From: an uncultured Clostridia bacterium
GTDB taxonomy: Bacteria; Bacillota; Clostridia; Oscillospirales; Ruminococcaceae
Direction of reading: 5' to 3'
Assembly (NCBI GenBank): GCA_947631115.1
Contig: CANRKB010000006.1
Span: forward strand, 20,043-84,042
DNA: 64,000 bases
Made by a program: the position numbers and the translations under genes. Within the stretch, counting starts at the first letter, position 1; each line of letters opens with the position of its first letter. Positions 35,053 through 42,846 of the stretch are shown here, piece after piece. Below the pieces are notes generated by a model. The model was not told where the DNA came from, searched no databases, and saw only the letters and a list, made by a program, of their open reading frames with translations.

Positions 35053-35859
35053 TCACACGCCGTTACATTCCGCTTGCTCGTAATCTACAAGCTCGGTTAT
35101 CGTAGGTTCGTCGCCGCACACCGCGCATTTTCCGTTCGGTTTGGGGAGTTTTATCTTGCGGAACTCCATTTTTAGCGCGTTAAACGTCAGCAAATATCCC
35201 GTAAGCAATTCGCCCGTACCCGTTATGTACTTTATTGCTTCCATTGCCTGAAGACTGCCGATAATGCCGCCCATAGCGCCGATAACTCCCGCCTGCTTGC
35301 AGGTAGGCACAGCGTCCTTTGGCGGAGGCTCTTTGAACACGCATCTATAGCAGGGATCTTGTCCCGGAACGTAGGTCATAAGCTGCCCTTGAAAGCGGAT
35401 TATTCCCGCATGGCAAAACGGTTTCTTTGCCATAACGCACGCGTCGTTTATCAAAAATTTCGCGGGGAAATTATCCGTGCCGTCTATAATGAAATCATAG
35501 TCGCGGATTATTTCCATTATGTTTTCCGAGGACACAAACTCGTGATAGGTATTGACCGTAACGTCGGGGTTCATTTTGTTTATCGTTTCCTTTGCTGACT
35601 GCACCTTGGGCTTTCCGACGTCCTCTGTAGCGTGAATGATCTGCCGCTGTAAGTTTGATAAATCAACCTCGTCTGCGTCCGCAATTCCTATCGTTCCTAC
35701 GCCTGCGGCAGCGAGATACATAGCGCAGGGCGCGCCCAGACCGCCAGCCCCGATTATCAGCACTTTCGCGTTAAGGAGCTTTTTCTGTCCTTTAACGCCT
35801 ACTTCCTTTAAGATGATGTGCCGCGAATACCGTTCCAACTGTTCGTTAGAGAATGTCAT
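35053..35859 (-). CDS. E1-like ThiF/MoeB adenylyltransferase (HcyF-like)
   Basis: 268 aa from ATG 35859. 'ERYSRHIILKEVGVKGQKKL' precedes the nucleotide-binding 'GAGGLG' (37-42). The metal-binding pairs are Cys170/Cys173 and Cys245/Cys248, and the catalytic-type Cys187 is in 'PTCKQAG'. It should adenylate the Gly-Gly end of the carrier encoded immediately upstream, with which it overlaps by 14 bp. The carrier's Gly-Gly-Gly codons (GGAGGAGGC) form the ribosome-binding site for this start. It has no rhodanese domain, unlike the fused paralogue at 40619-42064, so the persulfide donor must be another protein (TusA-like, desulfurase). Confidence 0.92.
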   Translation of the reverse strand: MTFSNEQLERYSRHIILKEVGVKGQKKLLNAKVLIIGAGGLGAPCAMYLAAAGVGTIGIADADEVDLSNLQRQIIHATEDVGKPKVQSAKETINKMNPDVTVNTYHEFVSSENIMEIIRDYDFIIDGTDNFPAKFLINDACVMAKKPFCHAGIIRFQGQLMTYVPGQDPCYRCVFKEPPPKDAVPTCKQAGVIGAMGGIIGSLQAMEAIKYITGTGELLTGYLLTFNALKMEFRKIKLPKPNGKCAVCGDEPTITELVDYEQAECNGV

Positions 35860-36064
35860 AGCTGCCTCCTCCCATAAAATACAAAAATTCCACGACATCT
35901 CCATCGTGCAATTCAATTGATGAAAAGTTTTCGTTATCCGCAAATTCGTCATTTACCGATACCGTGATATAGTCGGGATTTTCGACGTTTTCCTGTTTAA
36001 TGAGTTCGGCTATAGTCAAGCCCTCGTTAAAATCCTTTGTTTCGCCCGCAACTGTTATTTTCAT
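35846..36064 (-). CDS. ThiS/HcyS-like ubiquitin-fold sulfur carrier with C-terminal tail
   Basis: 72 aa from ATG 36064 (GGAGG 6 nt upstream). Beta-grasp sequence 'MKITVAGETKDFNEGLTIAE' to 'GDVVEFLYFMGGGSYDIL'. The Gly-Gly is followed by extra residues 'GSYDIL', so the protein needs proteolysis before activation, as with HcyS and its JAMM protease. It is predicted to carry sulfur as a C-terminal thiocarboxylate to MetY for homocysteine formation. It lies in an operon with E1, JAMM, thioredoxin, TusA-like and MetY genes. Confidence 0.85.
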   Translation of the reverse strand: MKITVAGETKDFNEGLTIAELIKQENVENPDYITVSVNDEFADNENFSSIELHDGDVVEFLYFMGGGSYDIL

Positions 36065-36074
36065 CTCATACCTC

Positions 36075-36401
36075 CTATTTGTTTTCTTCAATAATGCGCT
36101 CGAGTTCTTCCTTTTTTCGCGCGCCTATAAACCGTCCGACCTCCGTGCCGTTTTTAAACAGCAAAAACGTCGGTGTGGCGGCAATGTCGTATTCTTCGCA
36201 AAGTTCGGGTTCATACACCGCATTTACTTTCGCGATGAAAACTTCGTCAGCGTACTGCTCGCTGAGTTCGGACAGTATCGGCGACATTCGCTTGCAGGGA
36301 ACGCAGGTATCTGTGTAAAATTCCACAACGGAAAGCCCCGAAAACTTTAAGACCTTTTCAGAGAAATCGTCGTTTCCTATTCTTTCCGCCAAGCTAATCA
36401 C
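36075..36401 (-). CDS. Thioredoxin with CVPC active site
   Basis: 108 aa (GTG 36401; a TTG at 36392 with a better-spaced GGTG is an alternative start that avoids the 8-bp overlap). Thioredoxin fold with 'VVEFYTDTCVPCKRMSPIL' (Cys33/Cys36) and cis-Pro 'ATPTFLLFKNG'. The usual CGPC is CVPC here, which should shift redox potential. Its reductase partner is probably the gene at 33722-34624. Confidence 0.88.
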   Translation of the reverse strand: MISLAERIGNDDFSEKVLKFSGLSVVEFYTDTCVPCKRMSPILSELSEQYADEVFIAKVNAVYEPELCEEYDIAATPTFLLFKNGTEVGRFIGARKKEELERIIEENK

Positions 36402-36639
36402 CTACCTTTCTGACCAAAAGATCGTATGTTCCGTCATCGTTTTGGGTAAAATCAAGGATCTCGTGACCTTCTTCCTTAAGACTTCTCGGTACGTTTTGCG
36501 CGGGTTCGCCGCTGTTCATATGGACTTTCAGAATATCTCCCTCGTCGAGTTCGTCCAGAGCTACCTTTGTCTTTACAAACGTGACGGGGCAGTTTACATC
36601 GGTTATATCTATCGTGTCGGTTATTACGTATTCGGACAT
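36394..36639 (-). CDS. TusA/SirA-like sulfur-relay protein
   Basis: 81 aa from ATG 36639 (AAAGGA 8 nt upstream). The hallmark 'DVNCPVTFVKTKVALDELD' (Cys-Pro) followed by 'GDILKVHMNSGEPAQNV' defines the family. The Cys accepts a persulfide from a desulfurase and passes it on. A SirA-like protein is part of the Wolinella protein-thiocarboxylate methionine cluster, matching this context. It begins 5 bp after metY. Confidence 0.88.
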   Translation of the reverse strand: MSEYVITDTIDITDVNCPVTFVKTKVALDELDEGDILKVHMNSGEPAQNVPRSLKEEGHEILDFTQNDDGTYDLLVRKVGD

Positions 36640-36644
36640 TTTTA

Positions 36645-37883
36645 TCATTCCTTTCCGTTTACTTTTTCTATCGCTTGGGTAAAATCTTCGATAATGTCGC
36701 GGGCGTCTTCAATTCCCACGCTTATGCGGATAGTATCGTCATACACGCCCGCGTTTATTCTCTGTTCTTCGGTGCTGTTAAGATAAATGGTTGACGCAGG
36801 GTGAATGACGAGAGTTTTTGTATCCCCGATATTTGTCGCATTCAGCGCGTATTTAAGAGCGTTCATAAGCGCATAGGCTTTCTCCTTTGAACCCGCTCTC
36901 AGTGTCACTATCCCGCCGCCCTTTCCGCCGAATTGCTTTTGGACTAAGGGATAATACGGATTGTTTGGAAGAGCAGGGTAGTTTACCTTTACACCGTTTG
37001 TTTTCTCCAGTGCATTTGCAAGCGCCAGAGCGTTTTCGCAGATACGTTCCACTCTTAGCGCAAGCGTTTCAATGCCTAATAAATTCAGATATGCATTCAT
37101 CGGAGAAAGACAGCCGCCGATATTTCGCCATGTGTCGTTTTTGAGCCGAGCAGTAAACGCAAGTCTACCATATTTTTTATACGGCGCGAGTACGGGATAT
37201 TTATCAAAATCCCACTTGAAATTCCCGCTGTCTGTGATTATTCCGCTTATTGAGTTTCCGTTTCCGTTTATGTATTTTGACGAGGAATGTATAACAATGT
37301 CCGCGCCGTATTCAATGGAGCGGATAAGATACGGCGTGGCGGTGGTAGCGTCTACGAAAAGGGGGATATTATTTTCGTGTGCAAGCTCCGATACGCTGCG
37401 AATATCCATAACGTCAAGCCCCGGATTTCCGATTATCTCGCCGAATATGACCTTTGTTTTGTAGGTGATGTGCTTTTTTATCTCGTCAATAGTCATATGC
37501 GTTACAAACTTAGTTGTAATGCCGTATTCTTTAAGGTTGCGGAACAGATCTACCGTTCCGCCGAACAGCCCCGCGCCTGCAATTATCTCGTCGCCCGTGC
37601 CTAAGATATTCAAAAGCGCCGAAGATATAGCCGCCATTCCCGATGAACAGGCGGTCGCGGCGCGTCCGCCCTCAAGTTCGCAAATTCGCCTTTCAAAAGC
37701 GTCTACCGTAGGATTTGAGATCCTTGTATAGGCAAAGCCCGCCGCTTTCCCCGCGAACACCTTTTCGAGTTCCTCCGCGCTCTCATATGAGAACGCGCAG
37801 ACCTGGCTTATCGGCGGGAGAGTTGCGCCGTTTTGAAATCTCCCTGCCGATTTGTCGTGCAATAATTTTGTACAAAATTCCAT
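36645..37883 (-). CDS. metY: O-acetylhomoserine sulfhydrylase (MetY-like)
   Basis: 412 aa, usual length. PLP enzyme of the Cys/Met metabolism family: 'YTRISNPTVDAFERRICELE', 'ATACSSGMAAIS' and PLP-Lys203 in 'IHSSSKYINGNGNSISG'. It replaces the acetyl group of O-acetylhomoserine with sulfide to give homocysteine. Adjacent ThiS-like, E1, JAMM and TusA genes suggest that protein thiocarboxylate, not free sulfide, is the sulfur donor, as in Wolinella succinogenes. The ribosome-binding site is weak and the gene starts 15 bp after the desulfurase, so coupling is likely. Confidence 0.92.
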   Translation of the reverse strand: MEFCTKLLHDKSAGRFQNGATLPPISQVCAFSYESAEELEKVFAGKAAGFAYTRISNPTVDAFERRICELEGGRAATACSSGMAAISSALLNILGTGDEIIAGAGLFGGTVDLFRNLKEYGITTKFVTHMTIDEIKKHITYKTKVIFGEIIGNPGLDVMDIRSVSELAHENNIPLFVDATTATPYLIRSIEYGADIVIHSSSKYINGNGNSISGIITDSGNFKWDFDKYPVLAPYKKYGRLAFTARLKNDTWRNIGGCLSPMNAYLNLLGIETLALRVERICENALALANALEKTNGVKVNYPALPNNPYYPLVQKQFGGKGGGIVTLRAGSKEKAYALMNALKYALNATNIGDTKTLVIHPASTIYLNSTEEQRINAGVYDDTIRISVGIEDARDIIEDFTQAIEKVNGKE

Positions 37884-37898
37884 ATCAAGTACCGTCTG

Positions 37899-39638
37899 TT
37901 ATATTGATCTTAACACTCTTGCCAAAGTATCAATATCTTCAAAAGTGTTATACAGTGCCAAAGTAGGGCGCACAACGCCCTCAAGCCCGTAGTGACGCAG
38001 AATAGGCTGTGCGCAGTGATGCCCCACGCGCACGGCAATTCCGTTCTGATCGAGAATTTGCCCTACGGTATCATTTGATACGCCGTCTATCACGAAAGAA
38101 AGTGCGCTTGATTTAGAAGGAGCAGTGCCGACAAGATGAAGTCCGTTTATCTTTGCGAGTTCTTTCATTCCGTAGCTTACAAGCTCGTGTTCATATGCGC
38201 TGACGGCGGGCATACCGATCGAGCTAAGATATTCAAGCGCCGCGCCTAAACCCACCGCGTCGCCTATGCTGCCAGTTCCTGCCTCGAATTTATTCGGCGC
38301 GGGATTATATATCGTTCTTTCAAACGTAACGTCCTTTATCATATTTCCGCCGCCGTGATATGGCTTTGCGGCTTCGAGGACGTCCTTTTTGCCGTAGAGC
38401 GCGCCTATTCCCGTGGGAGCGTAAATTTTATGCCCGGAAAACACGAAAAAGTCAGCGTCAAGCGCGGAAATGTTCACGGGAATATGCGCCACAGACTGCG
38501 CACCGTCTATCATTATCCTTACGCCGTGCCTGTGCGCGATTGCAACAAGCTCGGCTACGGGCGTTATCGTGCCTAATACGTTTGAAACGTGCGTTACGGA
38601 CACAAACTTTGTGCGTTTGGTAAACAGCTTTTCGTATTCGGAAAGTTTAAGCTGCCCCGAATCGTCAACGGGAATTACCTTTATTACCGCGCCCGTTTCC
38701 TGCGCTACTAATTGCCACGGAACGATATTCGCGTGATGCTCCAAAAGCGAAACAATTATCTCATCGCCCGGCTCCAAAAGCGGTTTTACATAAGCCTGCG
38801 CCACGAGATTTATACCCTCGGTCGTGCCTCTTACAAATATGATGTTATCCTTTGACGGCGCTCCGATGAAATCCGCGACGATCTGACGAGCCTTTTCATA
38901 CGCGTCCGTCGACTTTGCCGCCAATGTATGCGCTCCTCTGTGGACGTTTGAGTTTTCATGCTCGTAATAATAACTAAGCCTGTCGATAACGGCTTTCGGG
39001 CGCTGGGTAGTAGCGCCGTTGTCGAGCCAAATAAGCGGATTTCCGTTTACCTTTTCGCGAAGAATAGGGAAGTCCTCGCGTATTTGTTCGAGCGTTTTCG
39101 TCCCGACAACTATCCTCGTGTTGTTTTTCTGACCGCCCACGGTCTCAAAACTCACGCCTTTGTTGTCCTTTTGCGGGATAACGTTGTTGTCATTCGCCGT
39201 TGTGCGGACGTTTATGCTGTTGTTTTCATCAGCCTGCGCCTGCGATACAACTTTTGGAGAAAACCCCGCGTTATCCGCGTCTTTGCTTGTATGATCTGCG
39301 GTCAAATCTTCAAGTTCGCGAAAAGCTCCGCCTATGTCGTTGAAAGCGGGGAACTCGCTGCTTACACCCGAAAGGCTGTCGAAATTCAGCTCATTGCCGA
39401 GTTGTCCGAGAATATTCTCATAATCGCTTGCTCCAAGCACGGAGACGGCTTTGTCCGCGGCGGTATTGATAATTCCCGTATCGCCCGCAGTAACGAGTTT
39501 TTGAATACCGTCGGCGCATACATCGGGTTCAAAAATGCTGCCGCCCAAATCGCCGAAAAGGTCGTTTGCAAGCGTTTGCAGCTCATATTCCGAAGGCAGT
39601 CCCGAATAATCGAAAACATCAAAATTATTCGTAGTCAT
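37899..39638 (-). CDS. Encapsulin-cargo cysteine desulfurase with long N-terminal extension
   Basis: 579 aa from ATG 39638 (GAGG upstream, 14-bp overlap with the shell gene). Residues 1 to about 180 are low-complexity, Asp/Asn/Gly-rich and probably disordered, with short conserved-looking islands such as 'LPSEYELQTLANDLFGD'. The remainder is a group II (SufS-like) PLP desulfurase: 'WLDNGATTQRP', 'NVHRGAHTLA', PLP-Lys404 in 'SGHKIYAPTG' and the persulfide Cys542 in 'RVGHHCAQP'. Family 2A encapsulins load exactly such desulfurases through a disordered N-terminal extension. It removes sulfur from cysteine inside the shell. No SufU/SufE partner is adjacent; rhodanese and TusA-like proteins may accept the sulfur. 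Confidence 0.93.
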   Translation of the reverse strand: MTTNNFDVFDYSGLPSEYELQTLANDLFGDLGGSIFEPDVCADGIQKLVTAGDTGIINTAADKAVSVLGASDYENILGQLGNELNFDSLSGVSSEFPAFNDIGGAFRELEDLTADHTSKDADNAGFSPKVVSQAQADENNSINVRTTANDNNVIPQKDNKGVSFETVGGQKNNTRIVVGTKTLEQIREDFPILREKVNGNPLIWLDNGATTQRPKAVIDRLSYYYEHENSNVHRGAHTLAAKSTDAYEKARQIVADFIGAPSKDNIIFVRGTTEGINLVAQAYVKPLLEPGDEIIVSLLEHHANIVPWQLVAQETGAVIKVIPVDDSGQLKLSEYEKLFTKRTKFVSVTHVSNVLGTITPVAELVAIAHRHGVRIMIDGAQSVAHIPVNISALDADFFVFSGHKIYAPTGIGALYGKKDVLEAAKPYHGGGNMIKDVTFERTIYNPAPNKFEAGTGSIGDAVGLGAALEYLSSIGMPAVSAYEHELVSYGMKELAKINGLHLVGTAPSKSSALSFVIDGVSNDTVGQILDQNGIAVRVGHHCAQPILRHYGLEGVVRPTLALYNTFEDIDTLARVLRSI

Positions 39639-40578
39639 GATACTCGCCCACCTCAACATCTTCCAATACCGCAATGGCGTCGTCCGCTAAGATCGCCGCA
39701 GAGCAGTAAAGGCTCAGCAGATAGGACGCCACGCCTTTGTCGTCAATGCCCCTGAAACGCACCGACAGACCTCTCGACTGTTCGTTTTTCATACCCGCCT
39801 GATAAAGTCCTATAACTCCGCGCTTTGCCTCTCCCGTGCGCAGCAGAAGAATGTTGGTCTTTCCGCTTTGGCTCTTGGGATTTTTAAGTCCGTCTACAAG
39901 GAGCTTATCGGTAGGGATTATCGGTATTCCTCTCCAGACTACAAACGTGCCGCCCGCTATGTTTGTTGTTACGGGAGGAACGCCGCGTTTTGTACATTCT
40001 CTTTCAAACGCTGCTATAGCGCGCGGATGAGCGAGGAAGAAGGACGGCTCTTTCCATACCTTTGTGATAAGCTCGTCAAGGTCGTCGGGAGTGGGCGCAC
40101 CGTTGCTCTGAACGGGCTGTATTCTCTGCGAATCTGCAACATTTTTGAGCAAGCCGTAATCATCGTTATTGATAAGCTGGCTCTCCTGACGCTCGCGCAG
40201 GCTCTCAATGCCGAGTGCAAGCTGTTCTTTTACCTGGTCGTAGGGCGCGCTGTAAACGTCCTCTATGGCGGTATTAACGTTAATGATCGTTGAAATGGAA
40301 TTTAAACGGTATTCGCGCGGTTCTTCCTCGTATTTTATGTAGCCGTCGGGGATAATGTCGGACTTCTTTGTCTGACTGCACAAAACGTCAAGCGGAGTAT
40401 CTCCCTCAACGACCTTGTTCACACGGTAAATTCCCGTCGGCAAGCCCTTAAATTCCAACAGCTTTGTCAGCCATTTCGGGGTAATTGCACCATACTGCGG
40501 TTTGGTTTTGTTTACATCAGCCAGATTGTAGGCGGCGCGTGCGCCTAATGCCTTGATTGCTTGTTCTTCATTTGCCAT
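39625..40578 (-). CDS. Family 2A encapsulin shell protein (SrpI-like)
   Basis: 317 aa with GGAG before the ATG. It matches my memory of Synechococcus SrpI along its whole length: 'YGAITPKWLTKLLEFKGLPT', 'GIYRVNKVVEGDTPLDVLC', 'EEPREYRLNSISTIINVNTA', 'LGIESLRERQESQLINNDDY', 'GAPTPDDLDELITKVWKEPS', 'RGIPIIPTDKLLVDGLK' and 'SRGLSVRFRGIDDKGVASYL'. It is an HK97-fold protein that self-assembles into an icosahedral compartment. No cyclic-nucleotide-binding insert is present, so it belongs to 2A, not 2B. The cargo desulfurase overlaps its 3' end by 14 bp. There are no phage genes nearby, which argues against a prophage capsid. Confidence 0.93.
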   Translation of the reverse strand: MANEEQAIKALGARAAYNLADVNKTKPQYGAITPKWLTKLLEFKGLPTGIYRVNKVVEGDTPLDVLCSQTKKSDIIPDGYIKYEEEPREYRLNSISTIINVNTAIEDVYSAPYDQVKEQLALGIESLRERQESQLINNDDYGLLKNVADSQRIQPVQSNGAPTPDDLDELITKVWKEPSFFLAHPRAIAAFERECTKRGVPPVTTNIAGGTFVVWRGIPIIPTDKLLVDGLKNPKSQSGKTNILLLRTGEAKRGVIGLYQAGMKNEQSRGLSVRFRGIDDKGVASYLLSLYCSAAILADDAIAVLEDVEVGEYHDYE

Positions 40579-40618
40579 TGTTTTATTCTCCTTAAATTAT
40601 AATTTTATTATTTGAAAG

Positions 40619-42064
40619 CTATGCTTTCTCATTTGCAAAAAATATTTCCTTTGCGGCATTCACGCCGCCGCTCAGACTTAACATTCGCCCCGTATATCCC
40701 GCGTCTTTCAGCGTATTTATAGCCAGGATACTGCGCTTACCCTCTGTGCAGATGAAAACGGTATCTATGTTTGCGTCAAGTTCCTTTTGCCGCCTTACAA
40801 GCTGTCCTATCGGAATAACAACAGCGTTCGGGAAACGGCGTATTGCTCGTTCGTGAGGTTCTCTGATGTCAACGATAGTTAAGGGTTCTCCGCCGTCCAT
40901 CCGCGCCTTGAGTTCCGCGGGGTCGATAGTTTCTACGGAGTTTTCTTCTTCACACGGCTTCAAGTCGCAGAAATCTTCATAGTCAAATTCGGTTATTTCC
41001 GTAATTGTCGGATTTTTCCCGCAGACGGGGCAATTTTCGTCCTTGCATATTTTTAAGACCGACGTGCGAAAATTCCAAGTGTCCATGACAAACAGCTTTC
41101 CCGCCAGAGTTTCTCCGCCGCCTATAAGGAGTTTAAGGACTTCGTTTGCCTGTATACTGCCGATAATTCCCGAAAGAGGGCTTATCGTCCCGCCCGCCGA
41201 GCAAGTAGGAACTAATCCCGCGGGCGGCGGAGCAGGGAACTGACACCGAAAACACGGACTTCCGTTTTGCACATCGAAAACGCTTACCTGTCCCTCAAAT
41301 TGATAAATCGCCCCGAACACTATCGGCTTTTTACAAAGTACGCACGCGTCGTTAATAAGATAGCGCGACTGATAATTGTCCGTACAGTCGACTATTACAT
41401 CATATCCGTCTATTATCCCTGCTATGTTATCGGCGGTTATGCGCTCATTTATCGTTTCGATCTTGACGTTAGGATTTATGGCTTTTATCTTATCCCTTGC
41501 GGACGCAGTTTTTGGCCGGTTCACGTCTTTCGTTGTGTGTATAACTTGACTTTGCAGATTGCCAAGCGAAACCTCGTCAAAGTCGGCTATGCCGAGCATT
41601 CCCACTCCCGCCGCGGCCAGATACTGCACGACGGGAGTGCCGAGCGCCCCCAATCCTAAAATGAGAACTTTCGCTGCTTTAATGCGCTTTTGCCCTTTTA
41701 CTCCGATATCCCGCAGCATAAGGTGTTTGTTATAGCGTTCAATTTCCTTGTCGTCAAGCGTCACCGCCTTGCGCCGTTCGTCGGAGATAACGCTCACTGC
41801 GGGCGCGCCGCCCGCAATCACGGGCAGCAGTAAAATGCTGTCGCCCTCTTTCAAGTCCGCATCGTTATGTACTCGCCTGTCGTTTACGAAAACACTGACA
41901 AACGGCTTAATATTGCCGTTATCCTCAAAAATTTTCTCACATTCTGGATATTTTTCGCGCAAGTCGCTAAGCGCCTCGCGGACGGTATTTCCCTCTACTT
42001 CGACTTCGGCTTTATGCTCTGCGAAAATGCGCAGAGTTGCCGAAATATACAACGTGTTCTTCAT
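40619..42064 (-). CDS. MoaD-like / MoeB (E1) / rhodanese triple fusion
   Basis: 481 aa. Residues 1-86 form a MoaD/ThiS beta-grasp domain ending in an internal Gly85-Gly86 ('LLLPVIAGGAP'). Residues about 105-360 are an E1 adenylyltransferase ('GLGALG' about 137-142, zinc pairs Cys271/Cys274 and Cys345/Cys348, catalytic-type Cys288 in 'PTCSAGG'). Residues about 378-480 are a rhodanese with persulfide Cys439 in 'CTEGKRS'. Carrier, activating enzyme and sulfur donor are thus in one chain, but the Gly-Gly is not at a free end. The JAMM gene overlapping by 53 bp upstream could cleave after Gly86. The protein lies between the protease and the encapsulin. Confidence 0.9.
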   Translation of the reverse strand: MKNTLYISATLRIFAEHKAEVEVEGNTVREALSDLREKYPECEKIFEDNGNIKPFVSVFVNDRRVHNDADLKEGDSILLLPVIAGGAPAVSVISDERRKAVTLDDKEIERYNKHLMLRDIGVKGQKRIKAAKVLILGLGALGTPVVQYLAAAGVGMLGIADFDEVSLGNLQSQVIHTTKDVNRPKTASARDKIKAINPNVKIETINERITADNIAGIIDGYDVIVDCTDNYQSRYLINDACVLCKKPIVFGAIYQFEGQVSVFDVQNGSPCFRCQFPAPPPAGLVPTCSAGGTISPLSGIIGSIQANEVLKLLIGGGETLAGKLFVMDTWNFRTSVLKICKDENCPVCGKNPTITEITEFDYEDFCDLKPCEEENSVETIDPAELKARMDGGEPLTIVDIREPHERAIRRFPNAVVIPIGQLVRRQKELDANIDTVFICTEGKRSILAINTLKDAGYTGRMLSLSGGVNAAKEIFFANEKA

Positions 42065-42503
42065 GCTGTTTCTCGCTTTCTGTTATGAGATATTCTTCCC
42101 TACAGATATTTGTACCGATAATTTTTTCAAAGCTCGCTATCTTAAAATACAGCCCGTCTGCTCCCTCGTTTGCCGAAACAATGGGATATGAATGATCGTA
42201 AAGCATATACCGCTCGTCAGTTTTTGAGAGGACTGCGGCGCAGTCTGGATGCGAATGATAAAAACCTACTATCATAAGGTCATGAGCAAAAGCAAAAAGT
42301 TCTATCTTATGGATAACAAGCGGATCTAAAGCAAAATACGCCGACTTATCCCGTGCGCTTTTATTTTCCAAACGCAGTGCTTGTTCTGCAAAGCGCTTAT
42401 TGCTTATTTGCTTTCCGAGCAAAACGCCGCAGCATTCGTTCGGGTATTCACACTCCGCATGAGCTAAAAGCTCTCTTGTTACTTCATCATTAAGTACGAG
42501 CAT
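42012..42503 (-). CDS. JAMM/MPN+ metalloprotease, second copy
   Basis: 163 aa. Glu in 'NECCGVLLGKQ' and the JAMM motif 'GFYHSHPDCAAVLSKTDE' are intact, with a C-terminal extension of about 30 residues ending near 'FGNSAHFRRA'. It differs clearly from the copy at 34630-35043. Its 3' end overlaps the fused MoaD-MoeB-rhodanese gene by 53 bp, pointing to that fusion as its substrate. Confidence 0.88.
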   Translation of the reverse strand: MLVLNDEVTRELLAHAECEYPNECCGVLLGKQISNKRFAEQALRLENKSARDKSAYFALDPLVIHKIELFAFAHDLMIVGFYHSHPDCAAVLSKTDERYMLYDHSYPIVSANEGADGLYFKIASFEKIIGTNICREEYLITESEKQHEEHVVYFGNSAHFRRA

Positions 42504-42578
42504 AAAAAATTACCTGTAAAAATAAAAAAGCCCGAGTTTTCTACAGAACACGTTCTGTAAAAACCTCCGGTTTTCCGG

Positions 42579-42728
42579 TCAGTTTAATCTGATTTTGTCT
42601 GTTTTTTCTACTTGAATAACCTTGCCGTCTTGAATTATAGCCGTCACGGTCCCGTATTTCGTTTCCCGTATCAGCCTGTCTATAATTTCAAGATAGTTAT
42701 CTTTTTTCACATCATCATTTTTTGACAC
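42579..42728 (-). CDS. YezD-family (DUF2292) small protein
   Basis: 49 aa from GTG 42728 (GAGGGGG upstream). 'YLEIIDRLIRETKYGTVTAI' followed by 'QDGKVIQVEKTDKIR' is typical of YezD-like proteins, which occur beside sulfate/cysteine assimilation genes. Function is unknown. It is the first gene of the encapsulin operon, directly below the LysR-controlled promoter. The longer frame reading back into the LysR gene is rejected. Confidence 0.8.
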   Translation of the reverse strand: MSKNDDVKKDNYLEIIDRLIRETKYGTVTAIIQDGKVIQVEKTDKIRLN

Positions 42729-42763
42729 AATATCTGCACCCCCTCGGCTTTTGTTATGTTTAT

Positions 42764-42808
42764 AGTATAACATAGTCCGGAGTGATTGTCTAATACATAA
42801 TAGGTATT
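42764..42808 (-). promoter_or_regulatory. Promoter of the encapsulin/sulfur operon with LysR box
   Basis: Minus strand: -35 TAGACA (42787-42792), 17-bp spacer, -10 TATACT (42764-42769). Abutting the -35 is AATAC-N7-GTATT (42792-42808), a perfect LysR-type ATAC-N7-GTAT palindrome in an activator position. Its 12-mer ACATAATAGGTA recurs in the promoter of the adjacent LysR gene. Confidence 0.8.
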
Positions 42809-42846
42809 CCGAGATATAGATTAAATTTATAACTCCGAGAGTGTTT

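Noticed and set aside
38958..39755. 265-codon frame opposite the desulfurase and shell junction
   Set aside because: Spans the antisense of two well-supported genes, has no ribosome-binding site and no domain.
39625..40578. Shell protein as a prophage HK97 capsid
   Set aside because: Sequence follows SrpI throughout, the desulfurase cargo overlaps it, and no portal, terminase or protease gene is nearby.
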